This document shows, in pieces, positions 52,624-63,025 of a DNA stretch of 64,000 nucleotides. This DNA comes from Lentisphaeraceae bacterium (GTDB lineage Bacteria; Verrucomicrobiota; Lentisphaeria; Lentisphaerales; Lentisphaeraceae): positions 1 through 64,000 of the forward strand of contig JAJPOQ010000142.1 of assembly GCA_021232515.1 (NCBI GenBank). The letters are read 5' to 3'. Under the pieces are notes generated by a model. It saw only the letters and a program-made list of their open reading frames with translations. It searched no databases and was not told the origin of the DNA. The number at the start of each line of letters is the position of its first letter. The first letter of the stretch is position 1. The translations under genes and the position numbers were made by a program.

Positions 52624-52658
52624 CGGATAGATTTTCTTTGAAAATACTATCCGTTTTT
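52624..52658 (+). promoter_or_regulatory. Strong hairpin plus T-run in the leader of the desaturase gene
   Basis: CGGATAGATTTTC-TTT-GAAAATaCTATCCG (13 pairs, one bulged A) followed by TTTTT on the plus strand. No plus-strand gene ends nearby: the phosphate transporter stops 820 bases upstream and the gene between is on the minus strand. It therefore sits in front of the desaturase start at 52798, where it could act as an attenuator, or it may terminate unseen transcription. Confidence 0.55.
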
Positions 52659-52797
52659 GATCTTATAAACTTTCTTCTTAGGATTGGGTGATTTTTAAGT
52701 TTCTTAAAACAAGCACTTTATGTTGTTTCGTTTTTTGCTAGCGGCAAATTTGCTATTAGCTGACAGCGTTAAAATATAATTCTTTAGGAAATAACTT

Positions 52798-53973
52798 ATG
52801 TCTGGTCAAAAACCGGAAAGTGTCCCTGATTGGACGAATACCATTGTACTCTTCTCTACGCCGCTTTTGGCAATAATCTTTGTTCCATATCATTGGCTCG
52901 TAAACGGCGGCTTCACTATTTTTGAATGGTCTTGTTTTGCTTTTTTTATGGTGGCAACAGGAACTGGAATAACAGCAGGCTATCATCGCCTTTGGTCTCA
53001 TAAAGCATATGATGCAAATGTTTTGGTTCGCCTTTGGTATGCATATTGGGGCGCTTGTGCGACTCAAAACTCTATTTTAAAATGGTCAGCAGACCATCGT
53101 CGTCATCACAAGTATGTTGATCATTTGCAGAAGGATCCATATTCAGCCAAAAAAGGTTTCTGGTGGGCTCATATGGGCTGGATTTTGGAAAGACCTTTTG
53201 ATGACCAAGTGGAGCTTGACAACGTCAAAGACCTTGAGAAAGACTGGGTGGTTATTTGGCAGGAGAAACTCTATGTGCCTTTAGTTCTTTTTAGTAACAT
53301 CGTTGTGCCGATAGCCCTTGGTTTTATTTATCAGCAAGTAACTGGTTCAGGTAGTCTTTTTGGTGTGCTTGTACTGGCCGGTCTACTGAGATTTGTTTTA
53401 AACCATCATTTCACATTCTTTATTAATTCTGCTTGTCACTTTTTTGGTAACCAGCCTTACAGCATCAAAGACACTTCAAGAGATAACTTTTTCCTTGCTT
53501 TGTTTACTTATGGCGAAGGCTACCACAACTACCATCATACTTTTCAGGCGGATTATAGAAATGGCATCCGTTGGTATCATTTTGATCCTACTAAGTGGAT
53601 TACGAAAGCTCTTAGCTACATTGGTTTTACCTGGAATTTAAAGAAAATACCAGAGTGTCAGATAGAGAAGCAGAAGCTGATAAATAAGATGAATATTGCG
53701 AAGGAAAACTTATATACACGCTTAGACGTCTCAGAGAATCAAACTGTCAGTCAGAAGATAGAGCAGCGATATAAAGACTTCACCGCAACTCTAAATGAGT
53801 GGATGGAAGCAGAGAATAAGTTCTCTCGTTTCTGTAAGGACAAGAGGTCAGCTCTCGAAAAAGAACCTTATATGGCTCGACTTAAATCAATACGAAAAAC
53901 ACTAGAAGTCCAAAAGGAACAACTACAAAAGCTCTTTCAGGCGCCAGATATAGATACTCTGCTCGCTTACTGA
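52798..53973 (+). CDS. Acyl-CoA/acyl-lipid desaturase (delta-9 type)
   Basis: 391 residues. Three histidine boxes: HRLWSH (63-68), HRRHH (100-104) and HNYHH (243-247), plus an intermediate H-H in LNHHFTFF, and four membrane helices. Introduces a cis double bond into a membrane fatty acid using oxygen and an electron donor. A helical charged C-terminal extension of about 90 residues follows the family core. Probably regulated by temperature or fatty-acid supply; see the hairpin upstream. Confidence 0.93.
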   Translation: MSGQKPESVPDWTNTIVLFSTPLLAIIFVPYHWLVNGGFTIFEWSCFAFFMVATGTGITAGYHRLWSHKAYDANVLVRLWYAYWGACATQNSILKWSADHRRHHKYVDHLQKDPYSAKKGFWWAHMGWILERPFDDQVELDNVKDLEKDWVVIWQEKLYVPLVLFSNIVVPIALGFIYQQVTGSGSLFGVLVLAGLLRFVLNHHFTFFINSACHFFGNQPYSIKDTSRDNFFLALFTYGEGYHNYHHTFQADYRNGIRWYHFDPTKWITKALSYIGFTWNLKKIPECQIEKQKLINKMNIAKENLYTRLDVSENQTVSQKIEQRYKDFTATLNEWMEAENKFSRFCKDKRSALEKEPYMARLKSIRKTLEVQKEQLQKLFQAPDIDTLLAY

Positions 53974-53998
53974 TTTAAAAACAAAATGGAGGTCAATT

Positions 53999-54229
53999 AT
54001 GACTCATGCTCATGCGATACTAGAAATGCTAAAAGACGACACTAAAACGTATACTCGTCAAAGTTTAAAAAGAGCAGTACGTAAGAAATTTGGTCCCATG
54101 GTAAGTTTTACAAACTGTTCAGGCAAAGCATATACCTTTGACAGCATCTTTGAGTTTTTTATTGACCGAGAAAAGGTCATAGTGCATCCAGACCGGAGCC
54201 TTTCTTTACTCATTCACAATGTTTGTTAA
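53999..54229 (+). CDS. YecH-like (DUF2492) putative metal-binding protein
   Basis: 76 residues: HAHAILEMLKDDTKTYTRQSLKRAVRKKFG, then FTNCSGKAYTFDSIFEFFIDREK. This matches the YecH/DUF2492 pattern (N-terminal HAH, a central T/N-C-S). It probably binds a metal through the His pair and Cys; the cellular role is unknown. 25 bases after the desaturase, same strand. Confidence 0.8.
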   Translation: MTHAHAILEMLKDDTKTYTRQSLKRAVRKKFGPMVSFTNCSGKAYTFDSIFEFFIDREKVIVHPDRSLSLLIHNVC

Positions 54230-54251
54230 TGATCTAGCTTAGAAGATTTTT

Positions 54252-54284
54252 CTCTATTGTACCGTTTTGAAAGGTACAATAGAG
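54252..54284. repeat. 12-bp perfect inverted repeat between convergent genes
   Basis: CTCTATTGTACC, nine bases, GGTACAATAGAG. It lies between the convergent yecH-like and heme-domain genes where a terminator is expected, but neither strand has a following T-run. It could be a rho-independent terminator of weak type, a protein-binding palindrome, or an RNA-stabilising hairpin. Confidence 0.75.
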
Positions 54285-54310
54285 ACTTTGGATTGAGCAT
54301 GCTTTACTTA

Positions 54311-57262
54311 CTATTGCTGTAAATACTTAATAAGATCCCTGAGGTCATTCTTATTGAGTATATTGAAGAGTCCCTCTGGCATGATTGATTGTTGAGATTT
54401 ATCTAGAGACTCTATATTTGTCCTTTGTAGGATAACTTTGTCATTCAAAGTTTTGATGGTGACTGTATCCTCATTTTCCTCTGCGATAGTTCCACTCAAA
54501 AACCGGTTATCTTTTGTTTTTATGGAAACCAGTTGAAAGTCTTTACCGACGATTGCACTCGGATCAATGACATTTTCCAAAATGTAGTGCAGGTCTTTAC
54601 GACCAGATCCGGTTAGGTCGGGACCTATAACTCCACCTTCTCCAAAAAGTTTGTGACAGGAGCCACAAGTTCTTGTGAAAACTTCTTTGCCGTTCTTTGC
54701 ATCTCCTTGAGATAGAAACTTTTTAGAAAGCATTTTCTTATATTTCGCTAACTCTTTTTCTTTACTTTCACTTCGTTTCTTTATGTCGCCCCAGATTTTA
54801 CTTAGGCGTTTATTGAGATCTTCATTTTTAAATAACTGAATTTGGCGTATATGAAATGAGCTTAAGAGACTCGATGGCAGAGACTTATCCTCCAACTTGG
54901 AGAAAAGAGCGAGAGTAAAACTTTCACGACTGCAAAGAGTCGTAAAAACAGCAGCTTTCGCTTTATCATCTAGAGAATCAAATTTTCCAAACAACACTTC
55001 GGGAATAGATTTGTCGTTGAGCCCAGCTAGTCCATTTATCGCAGCTTCCGCTAGTTCTTTGTCATCGATGGAATCTTTGAGAACAGTGAATAAATTTTTA
55101 TCTTTAGATTTAATGAGTGCATCGAGAGATTTTCGGCGAACTTCTGGTTTTACATTCTTATCTTTAACAAGAGCTTTTAAGGCGCTAGGAGCTGTTGAGT
55201 CTTTAAACTTCAAAGCCAATAGGGTAGAGTTGAAACTTAGTTCTTCATGGTGGCGGTCAAGGAGTGTTTTATAGATTGAAGACCAACTTTTTGGCATCTC
55301 AGGGTTACTCTTTCTCAAAAGGCTTTCATAGGTGCCTTGGATTGCCGCGAGAGCTGTATCATCATTTAGATTCGTTATTACCGGTAAGACTTTGTTTTTA
55401 AAATGATCGTAGTCACGTGTAACGGTTAATCGAGTCATGTACTCAGTGAAAAGAGGTATGTTCGATCTCGAAATGAGTGCTGTCGTAGCGAGCTTATTTT
55501 CAGCGAGAACATCGATTGCCGCAAAGTAGAGCATTTTTGGAATCATGCGGTCATCTTTATCTTCGGCTTTCATGACAAGAGATAACAATAAACCAACTCG
55601 GTCTTTGACGCTTAGTCTTTGAAGTTGTGCTGCTAGATGAAGTCTAACTAAAGAAGATTTTTCAGTTCTCGCTAATGTTTGCAATGCAGCAAGGTTTTCA
55701 GCTGAAACTTGTTTGTCGTCATTCATTAGACGTAGTGACCAAGCTCGAATGTTTTCACTGTAGTGATTGAGTAGCTCAGCTAGCCCTTGATCATTTATAC
55801 CACCAGTTAAATTTAGACACCATAGAGCACGTAACTTTTTTGGAACCGAAGGGTTTTCGTTGAGTATTTTCAGTAAGGCTTCGTTACTTGACTTCATGTT
55901 TACTCCAGCAACGGCTCTTTCGTGTAAAACTCGACGCGCATGCCTTACAAACCATTCATTTTTGTGAAGTTGAAGTTCAACCAGCTTTTCATTGCTGTAT
56001 TTACTTAAGTCAAAAGTTTCATGCTTAACATCGCCATAGGTTACTTTATAGATCCGCCCACTAGTCCTGTGTGTACCATCGTGATCGTGACACTCACCGA
56101 AGTCGTGCCAGTCAGAAACGAAGACACCGCCATCTGGTCCATATTTTTGACTGAGAGTTCTAAACCAAGGGTGATTTGCATTTAAAAAGTCATCGCCGTG
56201 GCTGGCGACATAACTTGAGCCTTTTCTGGAGAGAGTATCATTGTTAATTCTGTTACCATGAATGTTTCCAACAAAAAGAGTTCCACGGTACTTATCAGGC
56301 CAGTTACCGCCCATGTAGATCATACAGCCTGTGTGAGCATGGCCTCCACCAGTATTTGAGTGTTTGCCAACGGCATTTCTAGAGCTTGTCCAGTGTCCAC
56401 CAGCCCAGTGTAGGTGGTCAGCAATAGGTTGAATGCGACCATAAATATCCTTAAAGTCAGTTTCAGATCCCCGTCGTTGGTAGTAAGCTCCAGGTATGTA
56501 GTGCCAAGCATGGGCTAAAACACAATTGGTGAAAAAGGCTTCGCCATGATCGTCGAAGTCAAAACCCCAAGGGTTGACCGCTCCGCGACCAACAACTTCA
56601 AAGACTTTGGTAGTAGGGTGGTAACGCCAAAGGCCACGACTAATCATGGCACGTTTTTCTTTTGGTGTTCCAGGCGCACCAACAAAGGATTTATCATTTT
56701 GACCGATGCAGCCATAAAGCCAGCCATCTGGTCCCCAGTTAAGGTTGTTGAGGATATTATTTTTACCTTTCATGTTCCAACCATCTAGGACAGTGATCGG
56801 TTCTGAGTCAGGAACATCGTCACCATTTTTATCTGGTATGAATTGAAGGTTTGGTGAGTTACAGATCCACACTCCACCATGGCCAAATTGTATGCCGGTG
56901 ACAAACTGGCCTTTATCCCAGAAAACTTTTCTCTTGTCAAAAGTTCCATCACCATCTGTGTCTTCAAAAATGAGGATTGTGTCGTGACCGACCTCCTTGT
57001 AAAAAGGATGAGAAAAGTTTTGGACGACCCAAAGACGACCACGGTCATCAAAGGTAAAAGCAATTGGCTGACTTAAGTCTGGTTCACCAGCAAAAAGAGT
57101 GACATTGAAACCATCTGGAACAGTGATGAGCTTTAATGCTTCCTGTGGACTTATTGTTTTATCATTTGGATTTTGATCATTTTTAATGCCCTCCGGAAGA
57201 GGAGCTTCAATTGCCGAAAGAAATGGCATTGCTATAAATAGCAAAATAAATATAAACTTCAT
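54311..57262 (-). CDS. PVC-type heme-binding, membrane-bound-dehydrogenase-like exported protein
   Basis: About 983 residues. Signal peptide (FIFILLFIAMPFLSA). An N-terminal six-bladed propeller/dehydrogenase domain follows (PDGFNVTLFAGEPDLSQPIAFTFDDRGRLWVVQNF; NNLNWGPDGWLYG), then HEAT-like helical repeats. The C-terminal cytochrome c domain has one C-x-x-C-H (CGSCHKLFGEGG) and the PVC-type heme-binding region with GPDLTG, NVIDPSA and MPEGL. These proteins are abundant in Planctomycetes and Verrucomicrobia and are thought to oxidise carbohydrates; substrate unknown. ATG 57262 is preferred because AAGG precedes it and it begins the signal peptide. Confidence 0.92.
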   Translation of the reverse strand: MKFIFILLFIAMPFLSAIEAPLPEGIKNDQNPNDKTISPQEALKLITVPDGFNVTLFAGEPDLSQPIAFTFDDRGRLWVVQNFSHPFYKEVGHDTILIFEDTDGDGTFDKRKVFWDKGQFVTGIQFGHGGVWICNSPNLQFIPDKNGDDVPDSEPITVLDGWNMKGKNNILNNLNWGPDGWLYGCIGQNDKSFVGAPGTPKEKRAMISRGLWRYHPTTKVFEVVGRGAVNPWGFDFDDHGEAFFTNCVLAHAWHYIPGAYYQRRGSETDFKDIYGRIQPIADHLHWAGGHWTSSRNAVGKHSNTGGGHAHTGCMIYMGGNWPDKYRGTLFVGNIHGNRINNDTLSRKGSSYVASHGDDFLNANHPWFRTLSQKYGPDGGVFVSDWHDFGECHDHDGTHRTSGRIYKVTYGDVKHETFDLSKYSNEKLVELQLHKNEWFVRHARRVLHERAVAGVNMKSSNEALLKILNENPSVPKKLRALWCLNLTGGINDQGLAELLNHYSENIRAWSLRLMNDDKQVSAENLAALQTLARTEKSSLVRLHLAAQLQRLSVKDRVGLLLSLVMKAEDKDDRMIPKMLYFAAIDVLAENKLATTALISRSNIPLFTEYMTRLTVTRDYDHFKNKVLPVITNLNDDTALAAIQGTYESLLRKSNPEMPKSWSSIYKTLLDRHHEELSFNSTLLALKFKDSTAPSALKALVKDKNVKPEVRRKSLDALIKSKDKNLFTVLKDSIDDKELAEAAINGLAGLNDKSIPEVLFGKFDSLDDKAKAAVFTTLCSRESFTLALFSKLEDKSLPSSLLSSFHIRQIQLFKNEDLNKRLSKIWGDIKKRSESKEKELAKYKKMLSKKFLSQGDAKNGKEVFTRTCGSCHKLFGEGGVIGPDLTGSGRKDLHYILENVIDPSAIVGKDFQLVSIKTKDNRFLSGTIAEENEDTVTIKTLNDKVILQRTNIESLDKSQQSIMPEGLFNILNKNDLRDLIKYLQQ

Positions 57263-57474
57263 AACGCACCTTAAGTTACACGAGAACACTTTTAACACAG
57301 ATAAAAATGATATAGGGAATTACTCAAATTTGCAATATTTTGGGGCAGTACAAAGAACATAGCTTAGAAAAAGGAACTTTATTTTTAGTGGGTTTTATTC
57401 TTTTAATCTAAATTTTACTCTTTAAATAGAAGAACCGGCTCAAGCTTCTTAGAAGCTTGAAGCCTATATTATTC

Positions 57475-58749
57475 TTATGGTTTGTATTCATAAAAGATAG
57501 TTGGAGTTGGGAAACGATCTTCATGGGTAGTGCCATGGTTCCAGATGATTTCTTCTCTGGGAAGCTTTAACGCAGGCCAGGACTTTGGACGTACTTTTAC
57601 AACTCTCCCTTTGCGAATACCTTCGATTATAAGGTCTGTCTCAAAGCGTATTTGAACACCGCTGCTGGCCATTGGTATATCTCCAGTAAGCCTTTTTATA
57701 TCTAAGATTTTACCACGAGAAGATATATGAGCCGGACCATAAGATGCACCAGTATGCTTCAAGGTTAGTTCGACTGCATTCATTATTGCCTCGTCATCTT
57801 TCTTAAATTCAGAATAGATAGATTCATCCAAACCACCAAACAAAGTGGCGGTTACTTTCGCACGCCCGTACTTTCCATACTCAACTTTATCAACATAAGC
57901 TGGAACCCAGCGGGCATGTATAAAAGCTTTGTGAACTTCTCTTTGTTTTTGAGCAGCACGTTCTGTTGATTTATCATCTAGCCAAATATCTGTAACGTGG
58001 AATCTGGTGAAAATACCATCTGGAGTCGGTTTGAAATTCAAACCAAGTAAGACGGCCTGGTCTTTAAGCGATTTTTTTCCTTCTGAAGGCCAAAGTCCAT
58101 CCACAAACATCTCTGCCGGTGTAAGAAGCTCGCGACCACGCCAGATACGAGTGGCGGCATCTAGAGTGAAAGCTTCTTCTTTAACCTTCTCGTCCATTCC
58201 TTTTTTCGGTACACGTTTTCCAGTCAGTAGCCATTCATTTTTTTTAACTTCTATTTCATTTAGTTTCCAAACCAGACCATTGCGCTGACAATAACTTGGT
58301 TCGTCTTCGAGAAGAAGAATATGATTTTCAGCTGGCTCTACGCCTACTCCTCTGTAGTGGTTCATATCTTTATTCTTGTTACCAATCGGATAGATGGGAA
58401 CTGAAGACGTTTTCGGATCTGGAGGAAGATAACCTTTGGCATGCATGACCGTGCCAAGTGGAACATCTCTGAGGTCTGCCGGTGCTCCGTGATAACGCAC
58501 CATGCCATAAGGAAGAAGCGCAAAAGGGTGTGGGTTGTTTCTTCTGAACATACCGGTAGACTGTACGCGAATACTGCCGCGGCGGGTTGCGTGGTCCACA
58601 AAGATTAACTCTCCTCGGTAAGTATGAGCTTTTTCAATTGGTGGGAACTCTCCTGCTTTAGGACGGAAAGGTTCTTCCGCTACTACTGAAGAGATAAAAG
58701 AAAAACAGCCCAGAAGAGCGAGCCCAAATAGTGATTTTAAATTTTTCAT
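57475..58749 (-). CDS. Exported protein of unknown function in the PVC cytochrome cluster
   Basis: 424 residues. Signal peptide ends near SSVVA. The mature part has conserved-looking aromatic and Gly/Pro segments ([43 protein letters not shown]) and a repeated beta-strand layout suggesting two or three OB- or beta-barrel-like modules. No known domain recognised. It overlaps the end of the DUF1552 gene in an ATGA arrangement, so it is translated with it and is probably part of the same function. Confidence 0.75.
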   Translation of the reverse strand: MKNLKSLFGLALLGCFSFISSVVAEEPFRPKAGEFPPIEKAHTYRGELIFVDHATRRGSIRVQSTGMFRRNNPHPFALLPYGMVRYHGAPADLRDVPLGTVMHAKGYLPPDPKTSSVPIYPIGNKNKDMNHYRGVGVEPAENHILLLEDEPSYCQRNGLVWKLNEIEVKKNEWLLTGKRVPKKGMDEKVKEEAFTLDAATRIWRGRELLTPAEMFVDGLWPSEGKKSLKDQAVLLGLNFKPTPDGIFTRFHVTDIWLDDKSTERAAQKQREVHKAFIHARWVPAYVDKVEYGKYGRAKVTATLFGGLDESIYSEFKKDDEAIMNAVELTLKHTGASYGPAHISSRGKILDIKRLTGDIPMASSGVQIRFETDLIIEGIRKGRVVKVRPKSWPALKLPREEIIWNHGTTHEDRFPTPTIFYEYKP

Positions 58750-60104
58750 AGTTCTAGCACCTTGTTACTGTCGCCAAACTTATCAGTTTCGACGCCCATC
58801 TTCTGCGCCATGAGGAGCAGCACATTACTCATATGGGCATCCTTATTTGCAGGACGACTACATAGACGATAATGGTCTTTCGGTTTCTCGAGATTGTAGC
58901 CGGCAAAGTGGCCTTGATTGCAATCGACATGACTGCCGTGCTTCAAGCCAAGGTCTGAACCACCGGCAAGAACCAGTGGAAGATTGGCATTTCCGTGACT
59001 GTGACCATAGGACATACCGCTGCCGAATAAAGCCATGGTTGAACCAAGTAGCGGTTTACCATTTAGATCCTTAGTTTCCTGTAAGCGGCTAAGGAAATAG
59101 CTGAATTGCTCAAAGGCAAAAGTATCGTACAAGGTCAGTTTTTCCATGAAGGTTTCGTCGCCGCCATGGTGACTCAACTGGTGACGAGTCTCTGTAACGC
59201 CAATTTCCGGAATAGGAGAAGCATTTCCTTCGCCACCCATACTAAATGTCGCAACGCGGGTCACATCTGTCTGGAAAGCCAAGACCATGAGATCGTAAAC
59301 CGTACGGAAGTAATCACCCGCATTGGCGATTCGAATATTGCGATTTGTTTTTTTACGGTCGTCATCAGAGATTTTTGGTAAAGGAGTATCGAGCCAGGCA
59401 TCTGCACGTCGAGCTCGAATCTCAGCTTCGCGGACTGAAGTCAGGTATTGCTCCATACGGCCTTTATCTGCCTTACCTATCTTTTGATTAAGCTTGCGAA
59501 CTTCTGCGAGGTTGGCATCAAGCACACTGCCTTTTTGCCGCAAAGCCCTTCTTTGAGCTGCTTTACCGCCTTTCGGTTCTTCAAAATGAGCTCTGAAAAT
59601 TTGATCACAATGGCGCATTGGCGGTAGTTGAATGCCATCTGCAGTCCAGGCAAGAGAGCCTTGATTGATCGCCACTTCCATAGAAGGATAACGCGTATGT
59701 TGAGCTGTTAATTCAGCCATCTTTTGATCTACAGAAATAGTGTTGCGATGTGAAGACCCAATCTTGGCGCCTGTTAGAAAAACATCTATACAGTTATGGT
59801 GGTGACCAATGGAGCCGGGATGATGCATGCCGCTGATCGGAGTAATGTTGTTTCGGTGCTTCTCGAGTGGTTTAAGAGAGCGTGAAAATTCGTAGTCTTT
59901 ACCAGGTTTAGTGATTTGGTAATTTAGTGAGTGAACGCCATTTGCGATATAAATAAAAGCACTGCGTTTGGGCGTTTTTACAGTTTTCTCTGCAGCATGC
60001 AAAGGAATCATACACTCTAACATTGGCAAGGAGATAAAAGAGCCCATGGCCTTAAGCGCATGGCGGCGATTGATCAACCAGGATTGTGAAAGATAGTTAC
60101 TCAT
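58746..60104 (-). CDS. DUF1552 exported protein (Tat-type signal)
   Basis: About 452 residues. The N-terminus contains [16 protein letters not shown], a twin-arginine signal with a short hydrophobic stretch. The DUF1552 pattern includes [21 protein letters not shown] and [23 protein letters not shown]. The family is almost always next to DUF1592-type cytochrome genes in PVC bacteria; it resembles the DUF1501/sulfatase-like alkaline phosphatase superfamily. Ribosome-binding GGAG lies six bases before ATG 60104. Confidence 0.9.
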   Translation of the reverse strand: MSNYLSQSWLINRRHALKAMGSFISLPMLECMIPLHAAEKTVKTPKRSAFIYIANGVHSLNYQITKPGKDYEFSRSLKPLEKHRNNITPISGMHHPGSIGHHHNCIDVFLTGAKIGSSHRNTISVDQKMAELTAQHTRYPSMEVAINQGSLAWTADGIQLPPMRHCDQIFRAHFEEPKGGKAAQRRALRQKGSVLDANLAEVRKLNQKIGKADKGRMEQYLTSVREAEIRARRADAWLDTPLPKISDDDRKKTNRNIRIANAGDYFRTVYDLMVLAFQTDVTRVATFSMGGEGNASPIPEIGVTETRHQLSHHGGDETFMEKLTLYDTFAFEQFSYFLSRLQETKDLNGKPLLGSTMALFGSGMSYGHSHGNANLPLVLAGGSDLGLKHGSHVDCNQGHFAGYNLEKPKDHYRLCSRPANKDAHMSNVLLLMAQKMGVETDKFGDSNKVLEL

Positions 60105-60115
60105 CATATTCTCCG

Positions 60116-62581
60116 TTAACGCTTTTGAATTAGTTTAGACTGGGCAACCGCTCGAACGATATCCTTAAGTCCATATTGATTATTTTTCGCTTCATCGACA
60201 ATCGCCTGTAAATTCTCTTTATCGTCCCAGGTGAGAACTCGGCGTAGTGCGTATGTACTTAAGTGCTCAATAAAAGCTTTAAGGAAGTTGTCTTTATCCT
60301 CTAGTATGAGCTGTTTGAATTGTCGAGGATCTTTGAAGACTCGTCCATCAGGCATAGTACCTGAAGAGTTCACTTTTGGGTCTTTGCCAACGCCGGCAGT
60401 TTTCTCATGAGTTCGCCATTGGCCGATAGCATCGTAGTTATCCCAAGCAAATCCCAGTGGGTCAATTTTAGCATGGCATGACGCACAGTTTGCATCTTTA
60501 GCGTGTTGCTCCAATTTTTGTCGAATGGTAATTTTGTTACCCTTCGGTGGTGTTGGTTCGATTGGGTCTACATTTGCCGGTGGCGGAGGAGGAGTTTTAT
60601 TAAAAATAGCTTCGCTTAACCAGACACCTCTGTGAACTGGACGGTGACGTGTTCCGTCAGAAGTCATCCCAAGAACTGCTCCCATCGTCAGAAGGCCGCC
60701 GCGCTTATGTTCTGGTTTGAGAGAAATACGGTGATAACCAGCACCAGTTGGCTCGGTAAGTCCGTAGAAGTTGCTCAACCTAGCATTAACCATTGTCCAA
60801 TTCGATTCTATGAAATTGTCAATTGGCATATTATTCTTAAGGATTTCCCGGAAAAACTCAACAGGTTCATACTTCATACTTGTCTCCAACCAAGCATCGT
60901 AGTTTTTATAAATGGATTTATTGGGAGGAAACATACCGACTTTGTGAAGTTGCAGCCACTGACGTGAAAAGTCATTTATAAAACGGTCAATTTTGGAATC
61001 TGTTAACATGCGGTCGATTTCTTTTTTAAGGCCGTCGCCATTTAATGAACCATTTTTTGCTGCATCTAATAGTGCCTCATCCGGCATCGAGCTCCAAAGG
61101 AAATATGATAATCTAGAAGCCAGTTCAGAATCATTTAAGTGACCGCGAACATCCGGGTCACCTTCGACTAGATAAATAAAATGTCTTGAGGTGAGGACTC
61201 CTTGTAAAGCGACACGGTAGGCATCGGCAGTTTTTTCTCCAGCTTCGCGCTCAGAACGGTAAGAGTCAATATAAGTTTTTAGTTCTTCCACCTTAACCTG
61301 GCGACGCCAAGCTTTTTCGGCAAAACGCTTTAGGTACTTTCCAACTTCTTCGTCGTTTGCTTTATCCGGTGGGATCAAACCACTACGGCGAGATTTTTCG
61401 GCATTAGTTTCCAAGGGACCTTCCCACTCGATGTAGTCGATAAGTACTGTTGAAAAGATACCATTGCCTTTATCGTCGAACATCTGAGGTGCACTTGGAT
61501 TTAAAAGGCCAGTCTCACTGGTATGAGTGAAAAGGTAGCTATTGCCAAGTGCATGACGGTAAGCTCCACCGCTTCTTCTATCGACATCTTTTGTTGAAAC
61601 GACACTAAAATGCAGATAAGAAGGCATCTCAAGAAATACTTCAAACTCGTAAACTTCCGGTTTGTCTTCAGTTGCCGTTATATCAAACTCAATAAGTCCG
61701 TCAACGGTTGATTCACTCGTTTTCTTACCAATACTTAGATGAACCGGTTGACTACCTTTAGGGCGAATTCCGCTGGCTTTCATGCGTACTTTATACAGAC
61801 CGCTATGCTGAGGGCCAGTTTTGCCGAGCCAATGTGCCGAAAGAGCTGATTTCACGCTTCCCGGAAAAAGTAAATAACGAAGCGGGCGTTTAATGCCAAA
61901 GCGCTTGAGAGCTTCTTTGTGGTCCTTGCCTCTATAGCCTAAGTCAGCAGCAGTTTTGCGAACTTTCCGCGCTTCAACGGCTTTAGCAGGCAGGGCTCTG
62001 TCCAGAACTATATCTGCCGCATTATAATAACGACTGATATGAGAAGGAGAAAGAGAGAGCTCCGAACCAATACGCTCGTAACCATGCCAAAGTGTATCTT
62101 CATTTAACTGTCCGGGCTTTGTTGGGTCGTATCTTACGCCAAGCAGATCATATACTGTGTTTTGATACTCTTGACGACTTAGTCTATAATGAGCCACTGC
62201 CGGTCGGGCTGCCATTCTTGCTGCTTTACCAGCCTTAAGACGGGAGTCAAGCGAAGCAACGAAGTCAGCGATCTCATCTTTCGAAGGTCGCTTCTTTTTC
62301 TTCTTTGGCGGCATATCACCGGTATTTATCTGCTCTATAACCTCAGACCAGTGCTGTGAATCGATACCCGTATTAAACTCTCTTGAGAGAGTATCGATAC
62401 GTAAGTCACCTTTTTCTTTATCGGGGCCATGACAGTCAATGCAGTATTTCCCTAAAAAGGCTTCAAAAGGATCTTCTGCACCAATCACAGAAATGGACAT
62501 AAATAAGAAAAAGCAGAGGAAATATGGTAGTTTCAATCTTGTTACTATAGGACGAATACTATTATCTTTGCTTACACACAC
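60116..62581 (-). CDS. DUF1587/1592/1588/1585 planctomycete-type cytochrome c protein
   Basis: 821 residues, exported. A C-type heme site C47-I-D-C50-H51 with [13 protein letters not shown] (PSCyt1 type). DUF1587 follows ([17 protein letters not shown]), then the DUF1595/1592 region ([34 protein letters not shown]), DUF1588 with a second [25 protein letters not shown], and DUF1585 at the end. Such paired cytochrome/DUF proteins are inferred to work in extracellular or periplasmic polymer oxidation. GTG start at 62581 with GGAG upstream. First gene of a three-gene unit with DUF1552 (11-base gap) and the 424-residue protein. Confidence 0.93.
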   Translation of the reverse strand: MCVSKDNSIRPIVTRLKLPYFLCFFLFMSISVIGAEDPFEAFLGKYCIDCHGPDKEKGDLRIDTLSREFNTGIDSQHWSEVIEQINTGDMPPKKKKKRPSKDEIADFVASLDSRLKAGKAARMAARPAVAHYRLSRQEYQNTVYDLLGVRYDPTKPGQLNEDTLWHGYERIGSELSLSPSHISRYYNAADIVLDRALPAKAVEARKVRKTAADLGYRGKDHKEALKRFGIKRPLRYLLFPGSVKSALSAHWLGKTGPQHSGLYKVRMKASGIRPKGSQPVHLSIGKKTSESTVDGLIEFDITATEDKPEVYEFEVFLEMPSYLHFSVVSTKDVDRRSGGAYRHALGNSYLFTHTSETGLLNPSAPQMFDDKGNGIFSTVLIDYIEWEGPLETNAEKSRRSGLIPPDKANDEEVGKYLKRFAEKAWRRQVKVEELKTYIDSYRSEREAGEKTADAYRVALQGVLTSRHFIYLVEGDPDVRGHLNDSELASRLSYFLWSSMPDEALLDAAKNGSLNGDGLKKEIDRMLTDSKIDRFINDFSRQWLQLHKVGMFPPNKSIYKNYDAWLETSMKYEPVEFFREILKNNMPIDNFIESNWTMVNARLSNFYGLTEPTGAGYHRISLKPEHKRGGLLTMGAVLGMTSDGTRHRPVHRGVWLSEAIFNKTPPPPPANVDPIEPTPPKGNKITIRQKLEQHAKDANCASCHAKIDPLGFAWDNYDAIGQWRTHEKTAGVGKDPKVNSSGTMPDGRVFKDPRQFKQLILEDKDNFLKAFIEHLSTYALRRVLTWDDKENLQAIVDEAKNNQYGLKDIVRAVAQSKLIQKR

Positions 62582-63025
62582 AGGGCTCTCCTACAATTTT
62601 ACACACAATTCATGAATCTATAAGATTTAATTCTTCTCTCTTAAAGTCAGGCTAAAAACAATATGGCTCAGTCCATCCTTGTGTTTTTAAGACAGTTGCT
62701 CGCAGCAGTTTCTGTTAGCCTTGTACACCTCTAGATATCTTGGGTTAGAGAATCGTGGACAAAAAAATATCTCATTAATCGACTTTCTTTGAAAGGCACT
62801 TAGCAAATGTATGGAAAAAGGAGAGGGTTTTATGTGAATAGTTTTATAAAAAAAGAGCTAGCTGAGTTTAACTATATAGCTAGCTAAACGTCACACGTAA
62901 AAGACCATTTCGAAAAGCAACTAAATGGAAATAGCCTCGCACAAAGGGTTTGTTTTATTATTAATTTTCATAATGGGGCATAGAGTAATTAATAACTATT
63001 TTATCTAGGGCGTACAATAATTTAT
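62582..63025. other. Intergenic region between divergent genes
   Basis: About 440 AT-rich bases. It must contain promoters for the DUF1592 operon (minus) and the edge gene (plus). Only very short frames occur: a hydrophobic 23-codon frame at 62663-62734 and a 17-codon frame at 62834 preceded by GGAGAGG. The palindromic words AGCTAGCT and TAGCTAGCTA lie near 62858-62887. Nothing here is supported as a gene. Confidence 0.5.

Noticed and set aside
62834-62887. 17-codon GTG frame preceded by GGAGAGG
   Set aside because: Too short, no similarity, and overlaps the palindromic TAGCTAGC words.
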